DNA of 64,000 nt from positions 62,001 to 126,000 of the forward strand of contig NZ_CP030126.1 of assembly GCF_003568845.1 (NCBI RefSeq), given 5' to 3'. Under the pieces are notes generated by a model. It was not told where the DNA came from, searched no databases, and saw only the letters and a program-made list of their open reading frames with translations. The translations under genes and the position numbers were made by a program. Positions 54,028-62,074 of this stretch are shown in pieces. The stretch comes from Indioceanicola profundi. GTDB lineage: Bacteria > Pseudomonadota > Alphaproteobacteria > Azospirillales > Azospirillaceae. The stretch's first letter is position 1, and each line of letters opens with the position of its first letter.

Positions 54028-54810
54028 CTACTGTGCCTGGGCCTTTGCGAAGGCGTCCAGCGCCTCCAGGTTCCGGCGGGCCTGTTCGGCGGCGCCGCTG
54101 TCGGGCGCGGCTTCCAGCACGCGCCGCCAGTCGGACCGTGCGCCGGCATAATCCTCCCGGTCGGCCAGCAGCTCGCCCCGCAGCAGCAGGGCGTCGGGGT
54201 TGGACCCGTCCTCCGCCAGCACGGCATCCACATCCATCAGCGCCTCCCGCCCGCGGGCCAGCCGGGCCTGGGCGTCGGCGCGCAGCAGCAGGGCCTCGCG
54301 GTTTTTCGGGGCGAGTTCGATGGCGGCATCCAGATCCTCCACCACCTCCCACCAGCGCTCCTGGTCGGCGCGAGCCAGCGCGCGGTCGATCAACATCTGC
54401 GGGTCCTGGGGACGGAGCTTGATCGCCTTGGCATAGGCCGCCTCGGCCTTGTCCGCCTTTCCGGCCTCGCTCCAGGCCAGTCCGGCGCGGGTCCAGAGAT
54501 TGGCCAGCACCTCCGGCGGTTCGCCTTTCAGCTCCGCGATGGATTTCTCAAGGGCGGTGCCGGCGGCATCCCATTCCCCGCGGGTGAGCTGGGCCAGCGC
54601 CTGACAGAGCCGGGCATCGATGCCGCCGCCCTGGCGTTCCCACGCCTGGGCGTCCACCAGTGCGAAGTCGGGCGCCTCCTCCACCTTCTCCAGGCAGGCG
54701 GACCGGCTCTCGAAGATGGCCGCGTCGGCGGAACGGGGGGCGAGGGCGGCCGGGCCGAGGGCAAGCGCCAGGGCGGCCAGCATGGCGGAACGGTTGAGCA
54801 TGTGCGTCAT
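54028..54810 (-). CDS. Exported tetratricopeptide repeat protein
   Basis: The product is 260 residues. A signal peptide (MLNRSAMLAALALALGPAALAPRSADAA) precedes a short region with two cysteines (SACLEKV, RLCQAL). Four TPR units follow: EVLANLWTRAGLAWSEAGKADKAEAAYAKAI, DPQMLIDRALARADQERWWEVVEDLDAAI, NREALLLRADAQARLARGREALMDVDAV and the final SDWRRVLEAAP unit. It should bind a partner protein in the periplasm. The partner is not identifiable. It is divergent from the NAD-binding protein gene with 47 nt between starts, so they share a short promoter region. Confidence 0.82.
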   Translation of the reverse strand: MTHMLNRSAMLAALALALGPAALAPRSADAAIFESRSACLEKVEEAPDFALVDAQAWERQGGGIDARLCQALAQLTRGEWDAAGTALEKSIAELKGEPPEVLANLWTRAGLAWSEAGKADKAEAAYAKAIKLRPQDPQMLIDRALARADQERWWEVVEDLDAAIELAPKNREALLLRADAQARLARGREALMDVDAVLAEDGSNPDALLLRGELLADREDYAGARSDWRRVLEAAPDSGAAEQARRNLEALDAFAKAQAQ

Positions 54811-54857
54811 GCCGCCTAGAGTCCCGAAACCATGCCAACTGTCCAGCGGGATTCCGC

Positions 54858-55739
54858 ATGCCGAAGCAACCTTGCAGGCTTTTCATCTTCGGTCTGGGCT
54901 ACAGCGCCATGGCGCTGGCGCGCCGTCTGACGGCCCAGGGCTGGCAGGTGGCCGGCACCACCCGCAGCCCGGACAAGCTGGAAGCGCTGCGCGCCGCGGG
55001 GGTGGAGCCCTTCCTGTTCGGCCGCGGACGGCCGCTGGACAATCCCGCGGCGGCCCTGGCCGGCGTCACGCACCTGCTCTCCTCCGTTCCGCCGGACGGG
55101 GAGGGGGATGCGGTGCTGGACCTGCACGGGGCGGATATCGCCAGCATCGCCGGCCTGCGCTGGGCGGGCTATCTCTCCACCACCGGCGTCTATGGCGATG
55201 CCGGCGGGGACTGGGTGGATGAAAGCTCCCCCGTGCAGCCGATCACGGCGCGGGGCAAGGCGCGGGCAGCAGCCGAATCGGGCTGGATGGAGCTGCATGG
55301 CGGGCGCGGCGTGCCCGTCCACATCTTCCGCCTGCCCGGCATCTACGGCCCCGGCCGCAGCAGCCTGGACGCGGTCCGCGCCGACACCGCGCGCCGGATC
55401 GACAAACCGGGGCAGGTCTTCAGCCGCATCCATGTGGAGGATATCGCCGCCACGCTGGAGGCCAGCATGGCCCGGCCGAATCCGGGGGCCGTCTACAATG
55501 TCTGCGACGACGAACCGGCCCCTGGCCATGAGGTCACCGCCCATGCCGCCCGCCTGCTGGGGGTGGAGCCGCCGCCTTTGATCCCCATCGACCAGGCCGA
55601 ACTCAGTCCCATGGCCGCCAGCTTCTATGGGGAGAGCAAGCGGGTGCGGAACAGCCGGATCAAACAGGAGCTTGGCGTCGTTCTGCGTTATCCGACCTAC
55701 CGGGAGGGACTGGCGGCGCAGCTTGCGGAGGAGGGGTGA
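54858..55739 (+). CDS. NAD(P)-dependent epimerase/dehydratase-like protein (YeeZ-type atypical SDR)
   Basis: The protein is 293 residues. The Rossmann start is LFIFGLGYSAMALARRLTAQGW, GxGxxS rather than the classical GxxGxxG, as in the atypical SDR5 group. TRSPDKLEALRAAGVEPFLF, LSSVPPDGEGD and YLSTTGVYGDAGGDWVDESSPVQPITARGKAR match the YeeZ pattern (Ser-Thr-Thr-Gly-Val-Tyr). RLPGIYGPGRS and YNVCDDEPAPGHEV complete the fold. The substrate is unknown; nucleotide-sugar or quinone metabolism are options. It precedes ubiE on the same strand by 69 nt. Confidence 0.82.
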   Translation: MPKQPCRLFIFGLGYSAMALARRLTAQGWQVAGTTRSPDKLEALRAAGVEPFLFGRGRPLDNPAAALAGVTHLLSSVPPDGEGDAVLDLHGADIASIAGLRWAGYLSTTGVYGDAGGDWVDESSPVQPITARGKARAAAESGWMELHGGRGVPVHIFRLPGIYGPGRSSLDAVRADTARRIDKPGQVFSRIHVEDIAATLEASMARPNPGAVYNVCDDEPAPGHEVTAHAARLLGVEPPPLIPIDQAELSPMAASFYGESKRVRNSRIKQELGVVLRYPTYREGLAAQLAEEG

Positions 55740-55808
55740 TCCGCCCCCGTCCGGCAGCATTGCCGCAGCCGCTTCCGCCGGCCCCGCCGCTGCGCTAGGG
55801 TGCGCGCC

Positions 55809-56621
55809 ATGACCGACGACAGCTCCTCCCGCCCCGCCGATTCCGCCCGCGGCTCCGCCCCGCACCCTCCGCCCCCTCCGGGGCAGGAGGGGCGCTATTT
55901 CGGCTTCCGGGAGGTGGACCCGGCCGAGAAGTCGCATCTGGTGCATGACGTCTTCACCAACGTCGCCGCCAAATACGACCTGATGAACGACGTCATGTCC
56001 GCCGGCATCCACCGGCTCTGGAAGGACAGCTTCGTCTCCATGGTCCGCCCGCGGGACGGGGAGACCCTGCTGGACGTCGCCGGCGGCACCGGCGACATCG
56101 CCTTTCGCCTGCGCAGCGCCGCCCCCGCCGCCCGCGTCATGGTCTGCGACCTGACGGAGGGCATGGTGCGGGTGGGCCGCGACCGGGCGCTGGACCGCGG
56201 TGATCTGCACGGGGTGGAGTGGACGGTGGGCAATGCGGAGAAGCTGCCCTTCCGCAGCCGGTCGGTGGATGCCTACACCATCGCCTTCGGCCTTCGGAAC
56301 GTCACCGACATCGACGCGGCGCTGAAAGAGGCGCGGCGTGTGCTGAAACCGGGTGGACGGCTGTTCATCCTGGAGTTCAGCCATGTGGTGATCCCGCTGA
56401 TGCGCGAAGCCTACGACGCCTATTCCTTCAACCTGCTTCCCACGCTGGGCCAGCTCGTGGCCGGGGACCGGGACAGCTACCAGTATCTGGTGGAGAGCAT
56501 CCGCCGCTTCCCCGAGCAGCAGGCGCTGTGCCAGCGGATCGAGGCGGCGGGCCTCGCCCGCGCGCGCTACCGGAACCTGACCGGCGGCATCGCGGCGATC
56601 CATTCCGCTTGGCGGGTGTGA
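55809..56621 (+). CDS. ubiE: Ubiquinone/menaquinone biosynthesis C-methyltransferase
   Basis: The ATG at 55809 gives 270 residues, with a Pro-rich N-terminal extension of about 25 residues. Family motifs are the FTNVAAKYDLMNDVMSAGIHRLWK block, the SAM site LLDVAGGTGDIAFRL, the late signature AFGLRNVTDIDAAL and RRVLKPGGRLFILEFS. It methylates the ring carbon of the ubiquinone precursor using SAM. ubiB starts 10 nt after its stop, the conserved ubiE-ubiB order. The NAD-binding protein gene upstream may be in the same transcript. Confidence 0.95.
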   Translation: MTDDSSSRPADSARGSAPHPPPPPGQEGRYFGFREVDPAEKSHLVHDVFTNVAAKYDLMNDVMSAGIHRLWKDSFVSMVRPRDGETLLDVAGGTGDIAFRLRSAAPAARVMVCDLTEGMVRVGRDRALDRGDLHGVEWTVGNAEKLPFRSRSVDAYTIAFGLRNVTDIDAALKEARRVLKPGGRLFILEFSHVVIPLMREAYDAYSFNLLPTLGQLVAGDRDSYQYLVESIRRFPEQQALCQRIEAAGLARARYRNLTGGIAAIHSAWRV

Positions 56622-56631
56622 GCGCCCGGCC

Positions 56632-58179
56632 ATGATCCGATTCATTCGCAACCTGCTGCGGCTGCTCACCATCGTCCGCACGCTGGGCCGCCACGGCGCG
56701 CTGGCGACCGATGAAATCCGGGACGTAGCGCCCGGCATCGCCTGGGTACTGCGCCTTCTGAACAACCGCAATGCCACGGGCAGGCCTGGCCAGCGGCTGG
56801 CCCACGCGCTGCAGGAGCTGGGCCCCAGCTTCATCAAGCTGGGACAGGCGCTGTCCACCCGCGCCGATCTGGTGGGCGACGAGATCGCCGCCGATCTGGC
56901 GGAACTGCGCGACCGGCTGCCGCCCTTTCCCGGCACAAAGGCCCGCGCAATCATCGAGTCGGAGCTGGAGCGGCCCATCGGGCAGCTTTTCACCGCCTTC
57001 GACGATCATGCCGTGGCCGCCGCCTCCATCGCCCAGGTGCATTTCGCCGAGACGCCGGATGGCCGGCAGGTCGCGGTCAAGGTGCTGCGGCCCAACATCG
57101 AGGTGGCGTTCCGCCGGGACATCGACCTGATGTACTGGCTGGCCGATCTGGCCCTGCGCATCCAGCCGCGCCTGAAGCGGCTGAAGCCGCGGGAGGTGGT
57201 GGACACCTTCGCCGACACGGTGTCGCTGGAGATGGACCTCCGCATGGAGGCGTCGGCCGCGTCGGAGCTGGCGGAGAATTTCCGCGACGATCCCACCTTC
57301 AATGTGCCCGCCATCGACTGGGACCGCACCAACCGCCGGGTCCTGACGCTGTCCAGGGTGCAAGGCGTCCAGGTGGACCGGGTGGCCGATATCCGCGCCG
57401 CCGGCATCGACCCGGATGCCGTGCTGCAGAAGGCGGCGGACAGCTTCTTCAACCAAGTGTTCCGGGACGGCTTCTTCCACGCCGACCTGCACCCCGGCAA
57501 CATGTTCGTGGATGCCAACGGCGATCTGGTCGCCGTGGATTTCGGCATCATGGGGCGGCTGGACCGGCAGACCCGCATGTATCTGGCCGACATGCTGATC
57601 GGCTTCCTGAACCGGGATTACCGGCTGGTCGCCAAGGTGCATTTCGATGCCGGCTTCGTGCCCGCGAACCAGGACATGAACCGCTTCATGCAGGCCTGCC
57701 GCGCCATCGGCGAGCCGGTGCACAACAAGCCCCTGCATGAGATCTCGGTGGGCCGCCTGCTGGCCCAGCTCTTCGCCGTGACCGAGCAGTTCGAGATGGA
57801 GACGCAGCCCCAGCTCCTGCTGCTCCAGAAATCCATGCTGACGGCGGAAGGGGTGGGCCGCGCCCTGAATCCCGAGATCAACATGTGGGAGCTGGCCCGC
57901 CCCTTGATCGAGCAGTGGATGATCGAGAACCGCGGGCCGGATGCGCGGCTGGCGGAGACCACGGCGGCCCTGACCAAGGTGATGGTGCGGCTGCCCGACC
58001 TGCTGGCCGATGCCGAGCGGACGGTCGGCATGGTCGCCAATGGCGGCCTGCCCATCCACCCGGCCAGCATCGACGAGGTGGTCAAACGTCAGCAGGTCCG
58101 CACCGAAGCCCAGCTTCGCCCGATCTGGGCCGTCATCCTTCTGCTGGCCGCGGCCATGGTGGTGCTGGCAGTGCGGTAG
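56632..58179 (+). CDS. ubiB: Ubiquinone biosynthesis regulatory ATPase/kinase-like protein UbiB
   Basis: The product is 515 residues. The KxGQ motif is in PSFIKLGQALSTRADLVGDEIAADLAELRDRLPPFP; the A-rich loop that replaces the kinase P-loop is AAASIAQVHFAETPDGRQVAVKVLRPNI. FFHADLHPGNMFVDANGDLVAVDFGIMG is the catalytic and DFG region. The C-terminal LRPIWAVILLLAAAMVVLAV is a membrane helix. UbiB-family proteins promote ubiquinone synthesis, probably by extracting lipid intermediates. It follows ubiE closely. A small hairpin overlapping its stop codon likely ends the operon. Confidence 0.95.
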   Translation: MIRFIRNLLRLLTIVRTLGRHGALATDEIRDVAPGIAWVLRLLNNRNATGRPGQRLAHALQELGPSFIKLGQALSTRADLVGDEIAADLAELRDRLPPFPGTKARAIIESELERPIGQLFTAFDDHAVAAASIAQVHFAETPDGRQVAVKVLRPNIEVAFRRDIDLMYWLADLALRIQPRLKRLKPREVVDTFADTVSLEMDLRMEASAASELAENFRDDPTFNVPAIDWDRTNRRVLTLSRVQGVQVDRVADIRAAGIDPDAVLQKAADSFFNQVFRDGFFHADLHPGNMFVDANGDLVAVDFGIMGRLDRQTRMYLADMLIGFLNRDYRLVAKVHFDAGFVPANQDMNRFMQACRAIGEPVHNKPLHEISVGRLLAQLFAVTEQFEMETQPQLLLLQKSMLTAEGVGRALNPEINMWELARPLIEQWMIENRGPDARLAETTAALTKVMVRLPDLLADAERTVGMVANGGLPIHPASIDEVVKRQQVRTEAQLRPIWAVILLLAAAMVVLAVR

Positions 58180-58207
58180 GGAAAGAGAACCGGTTTCCCT
58201 TGTTGTT
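58178..58207 (+). terminator. Candidate terminator of the ubiEB operon
   Basis: AGGGAAA (58178-58184) pairs with TTTCCCT (58194-58200), 9-nt loop, followed by TGTTGTT. The stem starts within the ubiB stop codon. The same T-rich stretch forms the -35 region of the next promoter. Confidence 0.5.
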
Positions 58208-58241
58208 GGCGAACGTATCTCCATATGATACTTTGTTCGCC
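58200..58241 (+). promoter_or_regulatory. Promoter and operator of the higBA module
   Basis: TTGTTG (58200-58205) and TATGAT (58224-58229) are 18 nt apart. A near-perfect palindrome covers this interval: GGCGAACGTATC (58208-58219) pairs with GATAC (58227-58231) and GTTCGCC (58235-58241). Binding there would block the -10 box, as expected for autoregulation by the HigA antitoxin. Confidence 0.7.
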
Positions 58242-58257
58242 GTAGAGGGGAGCGGCG

Positions 58258-58539
58258 ATGATCGGAGGCTTCAAGGGCCGGTTGGCTGAAGCCGTCTGGC
58301 GCGGCAGAAACGGCAAGGGCTTTCCAGCCGACCTGATCCGCCCGGCGCAACGGAAACTGGCGATGCTTGCCGCTGCGGTCGATCTGAATGCTCTTCGGCA
58401 GCCGCCGGGCAACCGGCTGGAAGCATTGAAGGGAAGCCGCCAGGGCCAGCATTCAATCCGCATCAATGATCAGTGGCGGATATGTTTCGTCTGGCGGGAT
58501 AACGCTGCCCATGACGTCGAAATCGTCGATTATCATTGA
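58258..58539 (+). CDS. higB: HigB-like toxin (RelE superfamily)
   Basis: The ATG follows GGGAG at good distance. The 93-residue protein has the HigB landmarks: a helical start, FPADLIRPAQRKLAMLAAAVDLNALRQPPGNRLEALKG and QHSIRINDQWRICFVW, the central strand pair with conserved Asn/Gln and Trp, ending in VEIVDYH. HigB proteins cleave mRNA on the ribosome. The toxin gene comes before the antitoxin, the usual higBA order. It is the first gene after ubiB and has its own promoter. Confidence 0.9.
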   Translation: MIGGFKGRLAEAVWRGRNGKGFPADLIRPAQRKLAMLAAAVDLNALRQPPGNRLEALKGSRQGQHSIRINDQWRICFVWRDNAAHDVEIVDYH

Positions 58540-58550
58540 GGAGCACAGCC

Positions 58551-58844
58551 ATGATCGGCCCATATCCTCCCGTGCATCCGGGCGAAATCCTTCAGGAGGA
58601 GTTTCTCGGACCCATGGGGCTCACGCCCTATGCCGTTGCCAAGGCCTGCCGCGTGCCGCGCACCCGGATAGAACGGCTGGCCCGGTGCGAAACGCCGGTT
58701 ACGGCTGATACGGCTCTCCGGCTTGGTCGGGTGTTCAATACGGGGCCGGAGTTCTGGATGAATCTTCAGACCCTGCACGACCTTGCGACGACGGAGCTGA
58801 ACGCCAAGGATATCCGGGATATCCAGCCCTTGATCGCGGCATGA
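58551..58844 (+). CDS. higA: HigA-family antitoxin (XRE helix-turn-helix)
   Basis: The ATG at 58551 has GAGGAG upstream and gives 97 residues. The family start PVHPGEILQEEFLGPMGLTPYAVAKACRVPRTRIERLARCETPVTADTALRLGRVFNTGPEFWMNLQ is complete, with the helix-turn-helix in residues about 28-60. The loop ARCETPVTAD replaces the more common RGERGITAD. It should neutralise HigB and repress the module through the palindrome at 58208-58241. About 170 nt without a recognised gene follow. Confidence 0.9.
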   Translation: MIGPYPPVHPGEILQEEFLGPMGLTPYAVAKACRVPRTRIERLARCETPVTADTALRLGRVFNTGPEFWMNLQTLHDLATTELNAKDIRDIQPLIAA

Positions 58845-59014
58845 CGACATCAGTGCGCCCGGCTTTATTTCCATAATCGCAGCAATGACAAAGTTGCGCA
58901 CCAGCCATCCGGAATTGCTGGAAAATGTCGCCGTGCAAATGCCGTTTTCGAGCGCAATATCTATTCTCGCCAGGGGTTGACGCTCGCTGGTGAATTCGAA
59001 CCCAGGGACCTTGC

Positions 59015-59362
59015 ATGTTTCCCGCGGTGGCGACCGGAGCCCAGAATCCGGAACCCGGCATGACGGCAGCCGCAATGACCGTCGCCTCTACCCACACCAC
59101 CACGCCTTACGGCGTCCCGTCTCCCGTTGATGCACCGGCCACCGGCATCGCCGCCTCCTATGGCGCCGACAAGCTGGCGGCCCAGATCCAGGAGGCGCTT
59201 GCGCGCTGCCGCCGCCTGGGTCATCGGGAGCCGAATGTCACCCTGACCCGCCCCACCTCCGTGGTGCTGGCGGTGGAGGGGTTGCTGCAATCCGCCGGAC
59301 TGGCCGTTCGCGTCGTCCCGGCCCGGATCGGCGGCTGCTCCGTCCTGACCGTCCGGGGCTGA
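59015..59362 (+). CDS. Hypothetical protein, 115 residues
   Basis: The ATG at 59015 and ATGs at 59060 and 59075 are possible starts; no clear ribosome site decides. The first 50 residues are Thr/Ala/Pro-rich. The C-terminal half, DKLAAQIQEALARCRRLGHREPNVTLTRPTSVVLAVEGLLQSAGLAVRVVPARIGGCSVLTVRG, alternates helix and strands like a small alpha/beta domain. No family is recognised. It lies between higA and mmcB on the same strand. Confidence 0.45.
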   Translation: MFPAVATGAQNPEPGMTAAAMTVASTHTTTPYGVPSPVDAPATGIAASYGADKLAAQIQEALARCRRLGHREPNVTLTRPTSVVLAVEGLLQSAGLAVRVVPARIGGCSVLTVRG

Positions 59363-59432
59363 CGCGCGGATTGGGCGCAGGCCGGCCCTGCCTGTGGCGG
59401 GTTGGCAAGGCCCGTGGCTTTGTTCATGATAC

Positions 59433-59960
59433 GTGCTGATCGGTTTCCCCGAGTCGGCAGCACGTCATGACGGCCAGCGATACTCCTCAATCCACCGCTC
59501 CGCCCCCGCCGGGGCGGAGCCCTGGTTCGCGTCCGAAGCGGCGGCGCGCATCACGCGCGGCGTGCGCCGGGCGCTGGCCGACCGTGCCGTTCGCACGCTG
59601 CTGGAATTCAGTCTGGCCAATGGCCGGCGGGCCGACATCTTCGGCCTGTCGGAATCGGGGGAGATCACCATCGTCGAGGTGAAGAGCTGCCCGGCCGACT
59701 TCCTGTCGGATCACAAATGGCAGGACTATCTGGAGTTCTGCGACCGCTTCTACTTCGCCGTGGACCCCGACTTCCCGCAGGAGCTGATCCCGGAGGAGGT
59801 GGGGCTGATGGTGGCCGACGGTTTCGGGGCGGAGGTGCTGCGGGAGGGAACAGCCTGCGCCAAGCTGGCCCCGGCCCGCCGGAAGGCCGTCACTCTGCGC
59901 GCCACCCTGACGGCCTGCGCCCGACTGCACCGGCTGGAAGATCCCGGACGGGGAATGTAA
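59433..59960 (+). CDS. mmcB: MmcB-family DNA repair protein (endonuclease-like fold)
   Basis: The GTG at 59433 gives 175 residues. The family part begins AAARITRGVRRALADRAVRTLLEFSLANGRRADIFGL. ITIVEVKSCPADFLSDHKWQDYLEFCDRFYFAVDPDFP has the D-x(n)-E-x-K arrangement of a PD-(D/E)xK nuclease (Asp in RADI, Glu-Val-Lys). In Caulobacter MmcB contributes to mitomycin C resistance (family knowledge). The start is uncertain because no ribosome site is visible. Its stop directly abuts that of the converging gene. Confidence 0.8.
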   Translation: MLIGFPESAARHDGQRYSSIHRSAPAGAEPWFASEAAARITRGVRRALADRAVRTLLEFSLANGRRADIFGLSESGEITIVEVKSCPADFLSDHKWQDYLEFCDRFYFAVDPDFPQELIPEEVGLMVADGFGAEVLREGTACAKLAPARRKAVTLRATLTACARLHRLEDPGRGM

Positions 59961-61364
59961 TCACTGCAGCATCGGCTTGCCGGTCTCGATCTCCACCAGC
60001 GCCGCCAGGAAGGGGACGGAGACGTCGCGTCGCTCCAGCCCCAGGTTTGAGCTTTCCGCCTCGCCCAGCGCCGCCACGAAGGTCTGGCGCCAGCGCTGAT
60101 CGTCGTAGAGCAGCTTTTCGGCCCGCGCCTTCTGGACCATGACCAAAGGGTCGCGCCGCTTGGCCAGCATGGTCTCGATCCGGGCGGCGAAGCCCTCCGC
60201 CTCCCTGCGGTTGCCCGCCGCCAGCGCCCCGGCCACCAGCTCCACATAGGTTTCCGCGCGCAGCTCGGCGTCGCCGACCTGGTCGGCATAGGCGCCGGTG
60301 AGTTGGAACTCGCCGCGCGCCGCCAGCTTGCCCAGCACCTGCGGCACGGTCCACGGGCTTTCATCCTGGACCGTGCGCAGCAGGCCGAGCGCCAGATTGG
60401 GATCGCCCAGATCGCCGGCCGCCACGGCCAGCTCCGGCGGGCAGCAGGCGCCGCGCTCATCCTTGAAGCGGCTGAACTGCTCCTGCACCGTGTTCAGGAA
60501 CAGGGTGCGGGCGCGGGCCTCGTTGCCGACCTTCAGAAGGGACTGGGCCACCAGCCCGAGTTCCCAGGAGCAGGAGCGGGACCGGGCATAATCCGACGCC
60601 TCCTCCGCCAGCTGCATCGCCTGTTCCTTCTTGCCGTTCCAGACCAGGATTTCGGCCACATCGGTCAGGTTATAGATGCGGGTGGCGCAGTCATCGATGC
60701 CGCGGGTGATCTCCAGCGCCAGATCGACCTCGCCGGTCAGGGCCAGGGCGCGACCCAGGAACAGATCCTGGCTGCTGGCTCCGCTGCTCACGGCGGCCTG
60801 GGCGGTGCCCTGGCGCAGGGCTTCCAGGAAGGGGGAGATGATGCCGGGCACCGGCTCCTTGTTGCCGAACTGGTGATAGGCCACGGCCAGGGACAGCCAG
60901 TCCCAGCGCGGCGCCACCACCGGGTCCTCCAGCGGGCTCATCAGGCTGGAGATGCGGTGCAGCAGGCATTCCGTGCTTTCCGGCCTAGCGCAGGCCAGTC
61001 CCCTGACCCGGGCTTTGAAACCGACATAGTCGAAGTCGCCGATGAACTGGTTGGTGATGAGCTGCACCGCCAGCGGGCTTTCCGGCAGGCGGGTGACGAT
61101 GTCGGTCAGCAGCCTGTCCGCCTCCATCAGGTGCTTGGACTGGGTGGCGGGGTCGTAGGAGCGATCGGCCTCCCGGATGGCCTGCATGGCGGCCACGAAC
61201 TGCCGGTTCGCCTCCGCCACCGCGCTGCTGGTCTGGGCACGGGCAGGGGGCGTCCAGCCGGACAGAAGCAGCAGGGCGGCCGTGACGCACAGCAGACGCA
61301 CCGCGCCGGCCGACAGGAACCGCGTGGAAACGGCGATGGTCCGACTGCCGTCAGATCCTGACAT
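59961..61364 (-). CDS. Exported helical-repeat protein, hypothetical
   Basis: The ATG at 61364 gives 467 residues; it overlaps the end of the BON gene by 14 nt. A signal peptide-like segment (SAGAVRLLCVTAALLLLSGWTPPARAQ) is followed by mostly helical sequence with TPR-like pairs: QSKHLMEADRLLTDIVTRLPE, LFLGRALALTGEVDLALEITRGI, GKKEQAMQLAEEASDYA and GDLGDPNLALGLLRTV. Eight or so cysteines are scattered, some probably paired in the periplasm. No family is named. It is likely cotranscribed with the BON lipoprotein, so an envelope role is plausible (inference). Confidence 0.65.
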   Translation of the reverse strand: MSGSDGSRTIAVSTRFLSAGAVRLLCVTAALLLLSGWTPPARAQTSSAVAEANRQFVAAMQAIREADRSYDPATQSKHLMEADRLLTDIVTRLPESPLAVQLITNQFIGDFDYVGFKARVRGLACARPESTECLLHRISSLMSPLEDPVVAPRWDWLSLAVAYHQFGNKEPVPGIISPFLEALRQGTAQAAVSSGASSQDLFLGRALALTGEVDLALEITRGIDDCATRIYNLTDVAEILVWNGKKEQAMQLAEEASDYARSRSCSWELGLVAQSLLKVGNEARARTLFLNTVQEQFSRFKDERGACCPPELAVAAGDLGDPNLALGLLRTVQDESPWTVPQVLGKLAARGEFQLTGAYADQVGDAELRAETYVELVAGALAAGNRREAEGFAARIETMLAKRRDPLVMVQKARAEKLLYDDQRWRQTFVAALGEAESSNLGLERRDVSVPFLAALVEIETGKPMLQ

Positions 61365-61947
61365 GGCTGACCACCCGCCGAACGCGCGCCACATTGCGCG
61401 CATGCGCGACGACCCGGTCCAGTTCCTGCTGCGAGCGCGCCTTGCCCAGCAGGTAGACGGTCTGGTTCACCACATCGATGCTGAAGTTCCCGGAGGTGAT
61501 CTCCGGGTCCGTCAGCAGCTTGGTGCGGATCTGCGTGGCGATCCAGGTGTCGGTGGCGCGGTCGGTGATGCCGGACGCGTCATCGATCTGGATTTCATTG
61601 ATGATCTCCAGCACCCCGTCCGCCTGCCAAGCGAGCCGAACGGCGTCCACCCGCTCATCGGCATTGCGGGCGCGGCCCGTCAGCAGGGCGCGGCCGCGCT
61701 CCACCGTGGCGTCCAGGCGGCCGTCCAGCTTTTCGACGCTCCAGCGCGCCAGTATTCCTTCCCGGATTTTGGAGTCGGGAATCGCGGGAGCTTCAGAGGC
61801 TCCGACGGCCGTGCCGCCGCCAGGGGGCAGGCTGGCGCAGGCCGCAAGGCCGAGCAGCATCAGTCCGGATGCCAGGGCGCGGATGCCATGGGACGGCAAC
61901 CGTCCCATGGATTTGTTGGTCTTCGCCACTGCTTGCATGCGCGCCAT
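61351..61947 (-). CDS. BON-domain lipoprotein (OsmY/DolP-like)
   Basis: The ATG at 61947 has GAGGGG 8 nt upstream and gives 198 residues. A basic N-region and ALASGLMLLGLAACAS form a lipoprotein signal with an LAAC lipobox. Two BON domains follow, the first with GRALLTGRARNADERVDAVRLAWQADGVLEIINEIQ, the second with SIDVVNQTVYLLGKARSQQELDRVVAHARNVARVRRVVSHV. Such proteins bind anionic phospholipids and help keep the outer membrane intact. It is the upstream partner of the helical-repeat gene. Confidence 0.9.
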   Translation of the reverse strand: MARMQAVAKTNKSMGRLPSHGIRALASGLMLLGLAACASLPPGGGTAVGASEAPAIPDSKIREGILARWSVEKLDGRLDATVERGRALLTGRARNADERVDAVRLAWQADGVLEIINEIQIDDASGITDRATDTWIATQIRTKLLTDPEITSGNFSIDVVNQTVYLLGKARSQQELDRVVAHARNVARVRRVVSHVRI

Positions 61948-62074
61948 CGTCCATCCCCTCAAGCCGGCCGCGCGGCTCGGCGCAGCCCCGACACTCTTCC
62001 AGATTGCACTTTCAATGTGGTCATTTTCCGACCCATCCACCCTGTTATTCCAGGGAGGCGCGTCCTCCGGCCGG

